Positions 47,801-59,800 of a stretch of 64,000 nt of DNA are shown piece after piece; positions within the stretch are counted from its first letter, which is position 1; every line of letters starts with the position of its first letter. Both the position numbers and the translations under genes were made by a program. The notes under the pieces are model-generated. The model had not been told where the DNA came from, ran no database searches, and saw only the letters and a program-made list of their open reading frames with translations. Origin of the DNA: Parachlamydiales bacterium (lineage in GTDB: Bacteria; Chlamydiota; Chlamydiia; Chlamydiales; Rhabdochlamydiaceae); NCBI GenBank assembly GCA_020053915.1, contig JAGVMG010000016.1, positions 1 to 64,000 on the forward strand. The letters are read 5' to 3'.

Positions 47801-50800
47801 CTTGTTGCAAAGACATTTGTGGCTAAAACGGGTGTGGGTGTAAACATGCTCGCTGTTAAAACAACATTATTTAGGTCCTGACCCATCGCTCCAATTTGGG
47901 TGAACGTGTAAGCCCCCGTAAAGGCGTCCGCTGTAAAGTTAAAGCCGGTACCGAGCAGGTTGCCCATGGAAATATTTCCCCCGTTGCTCAAGAGAGAAAG
48001 GGCTCCGGCATTTAGCTGAATTGTTCCTGTATTGAAGGTAATGGGGGAGCCTGCCGTGGAAATGGTCGTATTGGCGACGTTCATGTTGAAATTCGTTCCG
48101 GCGGTGTAGATCTGAGTGGCGGCGTGGTAAGTTGTTCCTGTGAAGGCGATGTTGGTGGCAGCGGTCAGGGTGGTGGTGCCAGTAGCACCCTGGCCGGCAT
48201 TGCCCAACGCATTCCAGCTGATATTGCCTGCGGTGATGGTAAGGTTGTTGAGAGGAGTCGGAGTCCCGATAGTGCTATCGAGTGTAACTGTTCCAGCCCC
48301 TGTCAATAACGAGAGGTTAAAGCCAACGGAAAGTGGATTCACAGTTCCTGTGATGTGGATATTGCCCGCTCCGCCTGAGGTCGTCAGCGTTATCGAAGCA
48401 GTGGGACTGACATTTCCCGTGATCGTGATCGCACCACCTGCGGTCGTAATATTGCCGCCAAGATGGACAATCCCCGTCTCTTGAACCGTAGTGGTCGTTT
48501 GCACCGAGCTAGGTTGGAAAATATTGCTTCCCGTTACGCTCAAGCAATTTAAAGGCCCTGCCATCCCCGCTCCAAGGGCAGCGTCGATATTGACATCACC
48601 TACGCCGGCAGTCAGCGTTAAGCAGAAGGCTCCGTCGACCGTATTGATCAAGTGGACATTAGCACCTGCTGACATCCCGCCGTTCGTAGAATCTAGCGTT
48701 GCATCATGTGTCAAGGTGATCGGATCAGCAAAGGTGATTGTATCGCTAGTCGTTGTGATCGTAGCTCCCAGTGAAACAGCGCCGCCGCCGCTTTCGCTAA
48801 AATTACCTGTAAGCGCATGGGTCGTGAAGGGCATGGTGAGCGAGCCTGTATGGACGATGCTAAAGCCTCCATTACCTGTGGTGGTCACGGCTTGATCAAA
48901 TTCGAATTGTGTGCCGGTTAAGGAAATACCCGCTGCACCGCTTGTCGTTACAGTACTTTGAAAGCGAGTAAGTCCTGAGCCTGCCGTCTGTGTAATTGCT
49001 ACAGCCGAGATCGAGGCCATTGCTGCACTTGTAATGTTGTTTGCGCTTTGGAAGATAATGAGGTCTAAAGGATTCATACCCCCTATAGCCCCATTCAGTG
49101 AGATGCTGCCCGCTCCTGCGGCTAAAGTTAAATCTCGCGGTGTTGCATCACTATTTACAGTATTGGAAAGTGTTAATGCTCCTCCTCCTGAATTCAAACT
49201 CACATCGCCGATTAATGTGATTGCTCCTGCAATTTGCAGCGTTCCTGTTGTTGTGATATTTGAGCCTAAGGAAACAGTTCCACCCACTCCGGACTGAATG
49301 AATGTGCTGCTCGAAAGGATAGGCGATAAAGACGCTATAGTGAGGAGGCCGGTGTTGGAAATGGCAATCGCCCCTGCGTTCGTCGTTACATTATTGTTAA
49401 TATTAATGATGTTACCAGTGATGCTAATCGCACCTGTCGTCGTCTCTAACAGTCCATTGAAGGTCGTCGTTCCCACAGCTGTTGTGGCAAAAGGACCTGC
49501 GACCGTTAGGTTATTTTGGAAAGTCGCGTTGTTAGCACTTACCAGGGTGAATGCAGTCAGTGGTGTCGTGGCTCCGCTCGTGCCCGTCAGCGTGAAACTT
49601 CCTCCTCCGGCTGTTACGGTCATCGTGTGAGCGCCATCGAGAGAACCGCTCAAAGTGATTGTATTGCCCCCTGTACTCGTATTCAAAGAGCCGTTAGCTG
49701 TCAGTGTAATCGGAGCAGCAAAACTGATCGTGCCGTTTGTCGTAGTCATCGCAGCGCCATAAGAAATCGCTCCAGCGCCTAGTTGCTGGAAGTTGCCTGC
49801 GATATTGAGCGACGTCCCATTGGCGAAGGTTATCGAGCCCGTATTGGTAATATTCATCGGGCCTGTGCCCGTTGTCGTCACATTGTTAAAGTTCATCTGG
49901 TTACCCGAGAGCACAATCCCGCTCATTGCTGAGGTAGTCAGTGTTCCGCCGAAGGTCGCAATGCCGCCCATCGGTGTTGAAGTGGCAATAGAGGTTGCTC
50001 TTACAGCAGCCGTCGTGATGTTATCACAGCTTGTGATGGTCAATGGGCCAATTGTCGTCGTCCCGCCCACAGCACTGCTCACTGTGATGTCTCCTCCCCC
50101 AGCAGTCAGAGTCAAGGACTCCGTCCCAGCAAAGCCGTTCACCGTATTGCTTAAGATGATGTTTTGAGACGCATTGCTGCTGTCGAGTACTGAGGTACTG
50201 AGAAGTGTGATCGCGCTTGTGAATGAGATCGGCCCATTAAAAGTGGTGATGGTCCCTGCAAAGTTGACAGGACCCGTTCCATTTTGGATATACGAGCCGT
50301 CAATCGAGGTCGTATTAATCATCGTCCCCGTGAGGAGTCCTGAGTTGGTGACCGTCAAAGAACCGCCATTCGTGGTCGTAATGGCCCCTGTCCGCGTAAA
50401 GTTCGTGCCAATCATGGTGATCCCAGCAGGGCCATTCGTATCAAAATTTCCAACAAGAGCACTTGTGCCAGAGCCTGCGAGCTGAGTGATCGATGCGGCG
50501 GTCATGTCTTGAACCGTGACATTGCGCGCACTATTGACGGTGATGGCTCCTACGCGGGTTCCCATCCCGATCGCCCCCGTAACAGAAATATCTCCGCCTC
50601 CAGCTGTCAGAGTAAAAGGTTGATTTCCATTGACCGTGACCAAATTAATCGCAGCTGTATTGGGCGCTCCAGCTCCCATGCTCAAGGTCACAGGAGAATT
50701 TAATGTGATAGCGCCTGTGAATGAGAGGCTAGCGCCATTGGTGATCACAGAGCCGCCCAAAGAAACTGTTCCCATTCCCAATTGACTAAAGGCGCCATCG

Positions 50801-53800
50801 GAGGTGAGCGCTTTACCAGCCGTTGTCGTTAGGACTGGTGTCGTCAGAGTGATTGGGCCTGTGCTCAGCGCGGCTGTTGTCGCATTGCCTGAGAAAGTGA
50901 TCGCATTGCTCGTCAAAACAATGCCCCCTGAGGCTGTTGTATTGAGATTTCCCTGGAACAAAGTGGTTCCAGCTCCGGCCGATTGAAGAATGGAGGTTGC
51001 ACTCACATCTTGCGTTGTCCAATTGCGCACACTTGTCACTGTTACGGTTCCGAGAGAGGTCGCATTAGCAAAGAATGTGACATCTCCCATCGTGCCAGAG
51101 AGCAAGGTGAGGTTACCCGGGCCTGTAATGGTGTTGGTGAAGTTGATGTTTTGGTTTGCTACGGCGGTGTTTAGAGTGGCTGTGTTTAACGCTGGGATCG
51201 AGACGGCTCCCTGAAACTGGATCACCCCGCCTGCCGTAATGGAATTGGACAGGCTGACAGCGCCGGTTCCATTTTGAGTAAAGGTCGTATCGATATTCCC
51301 TGTGGCGCCAGATCCAAATGTCGCAGTGCCCGAATTGGTCAAAAGGAAAGCACCCGTACTCGCTGCCTGAGTGGTGAATGTGCCATTAATGGCAAAGTTA
51401 GTTCCGGTTAACGTAATGCCAGAGGCTCCCGTTGCGGTTAACGCTCCGCTAAATGTAGAGAGGCCAGCGCCTGTTTGTTGCGAGATGGCTCCTGCTGTGA
51501 TTGCTTGAGCATTCACATTGTTCGCATGGGTAATCGTGACAGATGTGAGCGGAACCATGGATGTTCCCACTGCACCACTGAGCGTTGTATTGCCTCCATC
51601 GCTATCTAAGGTCAGATTAAAGGCACCTTGGATCGTTTGACTGATGAGAATATTGCCCGTTCCGACTCCCGTATCTAAAACCACATCGCCCATGAGTGTG
51701 ATCGGCCGAGCAAAAGTGATATTATCTGATGTTGTTGTAATCGATCCAGCAAGCTGAACTGCGCCCGTGCCGTTTTGGGTAAAGGCACCCTGTAAAAGAA
51801 TGGCCCCCGCTGCGGTACTGGTAAATAATCCCCCATTATTCGTTATGGTTAACGGTCCACCATTGAGAGTTGTGATCGCAGCTCCGCGTGTGATGGTCGT
51901 ATTCGATACAACGATGCCGGCTGCCCCTGAGGTCGAGAGAGCCCCATTAAATAGTGTCGTACCATTCCCCGTCGTTTGGGCAATCGATGCGGCTATCACC
52001 GCCTGGGTCGTCACGTTCATTGCACTATTGATTGTGATCGCACCGAGCGCTGTGATCGATCCGACATCTCCAGAAAAGGAAATGCTTCCTGCGGTTCCTG
52101 CCGTTAAATCAAAGGGCGCTGTTCCATCCACCGTGCTCATAAAGGTAATGTCGTTGCCGGTCGTCATCCCGCCGCCTGTCGTATCAAACTGAGCGTTGCC
52201 GAAAATGGTCATCGCGCTGGTAATTAGGATGTCTCCGGTGTGGGTCGTGATCGAGCCTGTTTGGAAATAGGGACCCGTTCCGGTTTGGTGGAAGAATCCG
52301 TCAATATCTGCCGGCTGCGGATTTGTTCCTGTGATCGTGCCCGAGTTGTTTATGGTCACGTTCCCGCCATTGGTTGTTGTAATCGAGCCATTGCTGACGA
52401 AGTTATTGCCAGTGACCGTGATGTCTCCCGTATCGGTGTTGACATTTCCAAACGTGATCGTTCCCGTTCCATTCGTCAAATTAATCGACGTAGCTGTGAG
52501 TCCTTGTAAAGTGACGTTTTGTGCATTCACAACAGAAAAGGCATCCAAACGCGTTAAGGAGCCAACATCGGCTGCACAGATAATGCTGCTTGCCCCCGCA
52601 TCCATCGATAGATCGAATGCACCATCGACCGTGTTTAAGAAGGTGATTGTTTTATTTGTCGCAGAGGTATTGATCGAGGTATTTCCGGTCAAGGTCACAA
52701 TCCCTTGAAATAGGACACTATCCATCGATGAAATTGAATCGGCAAGATGGACGGGCGCCGTCAAACCGATTTGATTAAAGGCGCCAGCTATGGTCAAGGT
52801 CGCAGCTACAGGAAGATTGAGAAGACCGGTGTTTGACACCGTCATTCCTCCTCCTCCTGTGGTCGTTACCGTGTTATTAAAAGTAAACGCAGCGCCCGTT
52901 AAGCTGATTCCCAACACATCGGTCGTAGTTACAACGCCGTTAAATGTTGAGGTGCCGGTTCCACTGCTTTGAGTTAAACTGCCGACGGAGAGCCCCGCTG
53001 CAGTCACGTTGGCAGCAGAAGTGATGGTCAAGGCCGCTAATGGAGTTGTTCCGACCGCTCCTGTGAAGGTGATACTCCCCGCTCCTGCAGCAAGAGTAAG
53101 ATTGCGTGCAAGAACTCCATCTCCATCCAACGTGCTTTGGAACTGGATATTTCCGCCAGCTGTTGTCAATGTGGCGCTCACCACATTATCCCGGATAACG
53201 GCAACAGGGAAGTTAAGCGTCGTGTTCGAGGTCGTAATATCGCCGCCTAAGAAAATTTGATGAGGAGCTGTTGTAGAGAAGAGCACGGTATTCGAGGTGA
53301 TGTTGCCTTCTAAATGGAGGTCTCCCCCTGTGAGCGATAGGGAACTAAACTCCCCATTCCCTGTGGTCCCGACATTGGCCACCTGGATCACACCTGAGGC
53401 TCCAGCATTGATGGTCGCCGTCCGCAAAGATCCCGCTGCCGCATGCAAATCGGAAAGGGTAATTGTCCCTAGAGCAGAATTAATCGCGAGGTTTGTTGTT
53501 GCACTAAGGGTTGTCGAGGTTGCCGTGAAGGTGATCGGATTGGCATGTGTCGTAAATGTGGTCAGGGCGCCCCCTTGAGCCACAATGGTATTCCCAGCAT
53601 ATACTTGCGTGTTGGCATTATAGGTTGTTCCTGTAAAGGTCAAGGCTGCAGTAGCTGTCAAGTTTGTGCTGCCGTTAACTCCTACAGAGGCCCCTCCAAG
53701 ATTGGCAAGTGTGATGTTCTGCCCGCCTACTGTCAATGAAGAGAGAGGCGTTGCGCCAATTGTCCCTGCAAAAGTAACAGAGCCCGTTCCTCCAGTAATC

Positions 53801-56800
53801 ACCAGAGCGTGAGTTCCTCCTACTGTGCTCGAAAACGTCACATCTCCCACTCCAACGCCTGTATCTAATGTCACGTTACCGGCTAATGTCACGGGCGCTG
53901 CAAAGGAAATATTATCTGTATCTGTGATGACATCGGCAGCAAGTGATACCGAGCCTGCCCCCGTTTGCGAGAAGGGGCCGCTGATGCTAAATGAGGTGAC
54001 ATCGATGGTCAATGCGCCGCTATTGGTCAGCGCAATCGCACACGGGCCATTGTTTGTCGTTGTTACAGAAGAGGTTGCTGTAAAGTGGAAATTGTCGCCT
54101 GTGAGAGAAATCCCTCCCGCCGCTGTTGTCGAAATTGCTCCATTAAATGTCGAGGTGCCGCCCACTGCTGATGCTGTTTGTGTCAAACTTCCCGCACTGA
54201 TTGCCTGTGCAGAAAGCGCATTGACACTGGAGATCACAACGCTTGTCAGCGGTGTGCTTCCTCCAATTGCAGCTCCTAATGTGATTCCTCCGGTTCCCGA
54301 ACTTAACGTTAACGTGTGCGCCCCGTTGACAGCTCCAATGAGATGCAACAGGTTCGATCCTCCCGTGCCGCTATTGAGCGACAGATCGCCTGTGAGCGTG
54401 ATCGCACTTCCAAAAGTTAATGGCTGATTCACAGTCGTCAGCGTCCCAGAGGCACTGACCGCACCGCCGCTTTGAGAAAACGCTCCTGAAATCGAGGTGC
54501 TTCCCCCAAAGACGCTTGTCATCGTGCCGCTATGAACAAAGGACACAGGACCACTTGCTGTCGTGACAATTGAGCCATTGGTATTCAAATTTGTCACATT
54601 CAGCGAAATGCCCGTGACCGTATTGGTATTCAACGTTCCCGTCAGCGTCGTCGTACCGCTGCCCGCAGTTTGGGTGATGGAAGCTGCGATAATCCCCAAT
54701 GTGGAAACATGATGCGCACTCGAAATCGTTAGTGTTCCTAAGCGCGTAGAGCCGCCCACAGCGCCCAAGATGGAAATATCGCCCCCCGTTACACCACTCC
54801 CTGCTGCGAGGGTCAAATTGCCTGGGCCATTGACCGTGCTCGAAAAAGTAATGTTTTGTTGCGATGCCGACGTGCTTAAGTTCGCTGTTTGAGACACAGG
54901 AATTGTCACCGCTCCGGAAAAAGAGATGGCCCCTGTCACTGTCATCGTATCAGCTAATGACACCGCGCCAGCGCCAGATTGTGTTAACGCTCCTCCAATC
55001 ACAGCAGTAGCAGCCGATCCAAATGTCACAAGCCCAGCATTATTAATGAGCAGAGGGCCGCTTCCCGTTGTTGTCGTAATGGCACCTCCAAATATAAAGG
55101 CAGCTCCCGTCAGATTAATGCCAGACACAGTGGTTGTCGTGAGTGATCCATTGAAAGTGCTCGTTCCCGTTCCTGCAAGCTGCGTGAGCGAGTTAGCCGC
55201 GATGTTTTGTGTCGAGAGATTACCCACTGTGGTTATCGTCATAGCAGCTAGTCGAGTGCTGCCCAGATTGCTATCCAGCGTGATATTGCCTGAACCACTT
55301 GCAAGGGTGAGCGCTTGAGCCCCGGCAACTGTCCCATCAAGCGTACCGATCACATGGATCAACCCACCGCCTACCGATGTGTCGAATACCGCTGCACTAC
55401 TTAAAGTGATCGCGTTAGTAAACGTAATGCCGCCGCTTGTCGTAAGAAGGGTTCCCCCAAAATTAACTGCACCCCCTCCACTTTGTGTGAACGCAGCAGA
55501 AAGAGATGTCGACGCTCCTGCTGTCAACGTTAGCGCCCCTGAGTTCGTGATCGTAAAGGGACCTGCATTCGTTGAGATCAAGTTTCCATTAATCGTAAAG
55601 GACGTTCCGACAAGCTGCACCCCTGCCACAGCATTTGTATTGATATCGCCACTATAAGTGGAAAGACCTGTGATTCCAGATTGATTGATCGATGCTGTTC
55701 TGACAGATGACATCGCAGTGAGTGTCGATCCACTTGTAGCTGTCAGCGCCCCTAACCGAGTCGCAGATCCCACAGCTCCTGTAAAGGTGATCGTGCCCGT
55801 GCCCGCACTCAAATTCAAAGCTCCTGGACCATCCAATGTGCTCGAGAACAAGATGTTTCCTATTCCCGCTCCCGTGTTGTAAGTATTCGTTCCTGTTAAG
55901 TTCACAGCACCTGCAAACTGGATCGTATCATTTGTCGTTGTGATCGAACCTGCCGATTGAACAGCACCTGTTCCACTCTGTGTGAACGGTCCATCGATCG
56001 TAAACGCAGCACCTGATCCCAAAACAAGGGTTCCATCCAGTTGGACTGCGACCGGCCCGCCACTTGTTGTGTTCACAGTACTATTGATAGTGACATTATG
56101 AACGGTTGTCAGTGAAAGACCGGAGGCATTGTTGAGATCAATCGCACCATTAAAGGTAGACGTCCCCGTTCCAAGAACCTGTGAGATTGTTGTGCAGTTA
56201 AGCGCTGCTGCAGTCACATTGTTTGCGGAGCTAATCGTCAAAATCCCTAAACGCGTTGTCCCACCGACTGCCCCGCTGAAGGTAATGTTACCTCCATCGA
56301 CTGCCAAAGTGAGATTTTGAGCGCCCGCAACTGTTCCATTCACAGTACTCAAGAAACTGATGTTGCCAACACCTGTTCCAGTGCTGAGAGAAATCGAATT
56401 AGGTAAAACGAGCGCTGCCGAAAAGACAATGTCATGACCGTTTGTAACGATGTTACCGCCAAAACTCGTGGGTCCTGGACCATTATCGGTGTATCCTCCG
56501 GATACGTTGAACGTGACCCCTGACGGAACGGTGAACAACCCTGTATGCGTGATCGTAAACGCGCCATTATTGGTCGTTGTGACGTTCGCATTCACGTTAA
56601 AGATATTTCCATTCAAAGAAATACCCGCCACGCCATTCGTATCCAGCACACCATTAAATGTCGTTGTCCCTTGTCCTGCACTCTCTGTGATTGAGGCGGC
56701 CGTAATCGCATTGGCCGTGACATTGTTTGCATTTGTGATCGTGAGAGCTCCGATCCGCGTGCCGCCGCCCACCGCGCCTGTGAAGGTGATCGTTCCCCCT

Positions 56801-59800
56801 GTTCCGGCATTAAGGGTTAAGTTACCAGCTCCATTGATCGTACTCGAAAAGGTGATGCCCGCTCCTGCTGGCGTTCCGCCTGCGTTTGTCGTGTCAATCG
56901 ACGCATCGCCCGTTAACGTGACAGCCCCTGCTGCGCTGACCACTCCAGCATTCGTCACCAAGCTCGAACTTCCCGCACTAAACGTCACCACTCCCAAAGT
57001 CATACCTGCAGTCGACGCCGTTGCTTTAATCGTTCCAAGAATTGTTGTCGCACCTGCCGTTCTCGTAAATCCATTGGTAAAGGTGAGGCTCGCTGAGCCC
57101 CCACTTTTCAGCGTCACCCCACCCGTATTCGAAAATGTGGTCGCAGGGGTAATCGTTCCCCCATTATTAAAGATGACACCGTATGCTTGCGCTGCCGTTG
57201 TAAAGGCAGTGGCTACCGTTGCAGCTCCATTAAAGGTGATATTGCCTGTCGTATTTGTGAGGGTCACTGTGGGAGATGTTGTCGTCCCTGTGATCGTGGT
57301 GCCTGCACTGTTTGTCACTGTAAACGCATTGACACCGAGATTGCCCGTGATCGAAACCGCTCCGCCAGATCCTCCATTCACTGTTAATGTCTGCGTCGAG
57401 GCTTGTGTGACATTGTTCGAGAAGCTGATCGACTGATTCGTTGTCGTGATTGTTGAGTTTCCTGTTAAGGTAACTGAAGCAGGAAATGTCAACGCTCCAG
57501 TTAACGATGTAATATTGTTTGCTATCGAAATGCTGCTCGGCGCTGTGAAATCTAAGGTTCCAATCGTAACAACACCCGTTGTCGTAGCAGTTCCCGTATT
57601 GACATAATGCAATGTTGTCGTACTCGCTCCATTGACAGGGCCGACACTAATCGCACCCGATCCCGCAGTCAACGTGACCACACTTGCCGCGGCAGGTGTT
57701 AGCGTTCCCGTTGCAAACGTAATGTTGTTATTCGTTGTGTTGAAACCCACAGCCCCTGTGACATTAATCAATCCCCCAGCTCCTGCCGTGTAGCTTTGGG
57801 CGCCCGTTGTCGTATACGTCGTGCCACTTAAGGTAATCGCACTTGCCGTTGCATTCGTTGTTGTGAGCGTTAAACTGGTAAGAGAAGTTGCCGCCCCCGC
57901 ATTATTGGAAAGAGTGATTGTCCCAGAACCTGCCGCTAAGGCAAGTGTCTGTCCGCCATTAATCGTATTACTAAAGGTAAGGTTGGCATTATTCGTGGTG
58001 ATTGTGGATGCGCCCGTCAAACTCACAGGGCTAGGGAAAGTGAGAGGATTTGCACCCGTTACCGTAATATTATTACCGATCTGAATAGAACTTGCGCTTG
58101 TGAACGAAAGATTGGTAAGTGGCGTAGAGTTTCCCACGGTAGATCCAAAAGAAACAACCCCGCCCGTTCCTGCGCGCAAGGTGAGAGCGGTAGCCCCATT
58201 AATTGTGCTCGTGGCCCCTGAAAAATTGATGTTTGCCCCTGCAGCCGTGCCGCCTGCATTCGTCGTATCGATCGTCGGGGATCCCGAAACGACAACAGGA
58301 CCTGTCATCGTTACAACACCACCAGTTGTCCTAATCGCTCCTCCAAGGTTAATTGCAGACGTCCCCGTGTAACTCAACGCGCCGGTTGTTCTAGCTGTTG
58401 AGGTCTGTGTGATAGTAGCACCCGTAGCGGTAAGTGAAGTGAGAGCGGTCCCGGCTCCGACAGCACCTGTCATCGTTACAACACCGCTCGTTCCGCCTCT
58501 CAGAGTTAAAGTGCGCGCTCCCGACCCATTGATCGTATTGGAAAAAGAAATATTCCCCCCCGTAGGAGAGGCTCCCGCATTCGTTGCATCTAATGTGATA
58601 TTCGCACCAAGAACGACAAGCCCCGTCAACGAAATCGGCTGACCGCGCGTCGTAATGCCGGCATTTAAGGTAATTGTTCCCGCACTTCCCGAGCCTGCCG
58701 TCAGGGAAATCGAAATGCCCGCTGCCATGGTAAAGGCGTTGTTGACAGTGATCGTGCTGCCAGCCGCGTTTTGAGCGCAAAGAGCCACATTCGTCGCGGC
58801 TGCTTGCAGAGTCGCTGTACGAATATTAAGAGTTCCCGCCGTCGCACAGTTAGGAGCAGAGCCATTTGCGATCGCTCCATTCGTACCACCGGATGCAATC
58901 GTAATCGAAGCGGGATCGAGTAGCCACTCCCCAAAATGACCCATGGGCGCCGACGTATTGACATGCCCCGTTTCTACACCTAAATCAATTTTCCCCGACG
59001 TCTCGACAAAGCCTCCATCGCCCCCGAGTAATCCACCGCGCGCATAAATCTTCCCATCGAATAATGTGGTTTCATCTGCCCAGAGGATCACCTCGCCGCC
59101 CTTACCCTCTCGATAAGCATCAGCTGAGATGATCGAATCCGCATCCATCACCGTATTCTGAGCTGTTGGCGTCTCGCCCTTGCCCTGATACTCGCCACCC
59201 ACACGCACTTTCCCGCCACCGGCATCTCCCGAAGCATCAATGGTGGCGCCGACCAGATGAATATTGTCGCCTAAAATCTCAACATGACCACCCACTTCCC
59301 CTGAGCCCTTTCGCACTACATCGATCTCTCCGCTCACCTCAGCTAGATCAGCCCCCTCGACACGCACGCGATCTGCCGCAATCTGGCTTGTGTTCACAAG
59401 ATGGATAATCCCGTTCACCTCTTCAAGTGCATTCGCTGGCGTGATTCCGTCAGTGTTCACCACCATCTTGATCGCTTGACGCGCAGTTCTCATCGAAAGA
59501 TCAACACCGCCGTGCGCCGCTTCAATCTTGCCAAAGTTTTCAATCAGCGCATTTTTCAGCTCTCCATCGACGGTGAATTGGATCAGTCCATCCCCTGCAA
59601 AATCGAGCGTTACCCGCTCTGCAGAAGCTAAGATGACTCTTCCGGCTTTAGCTAAGATCGATCCTCTGTTTTCAATGAATGGCGCAAACATCGCCACAAA
59701 CCCTTCGGGACTTGCAGAAATCAAACCATGGTTGATGATCGAAGAATGTTCAGACCCACTTTCCAATACAAACTGGTACTTATCGTTTAAGAAATCCTCA

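Noticed and set aside
39077-58642. Dozens of plus-strand frames of 60-330 codons across the giant exoprotein gene, rich in Val, Pro and Ala
   Set aside because: They are the antisense reading of the Thr/Gly/Ala-rich repeats, recur with the same period, lack ribosome sites and resemble no family.
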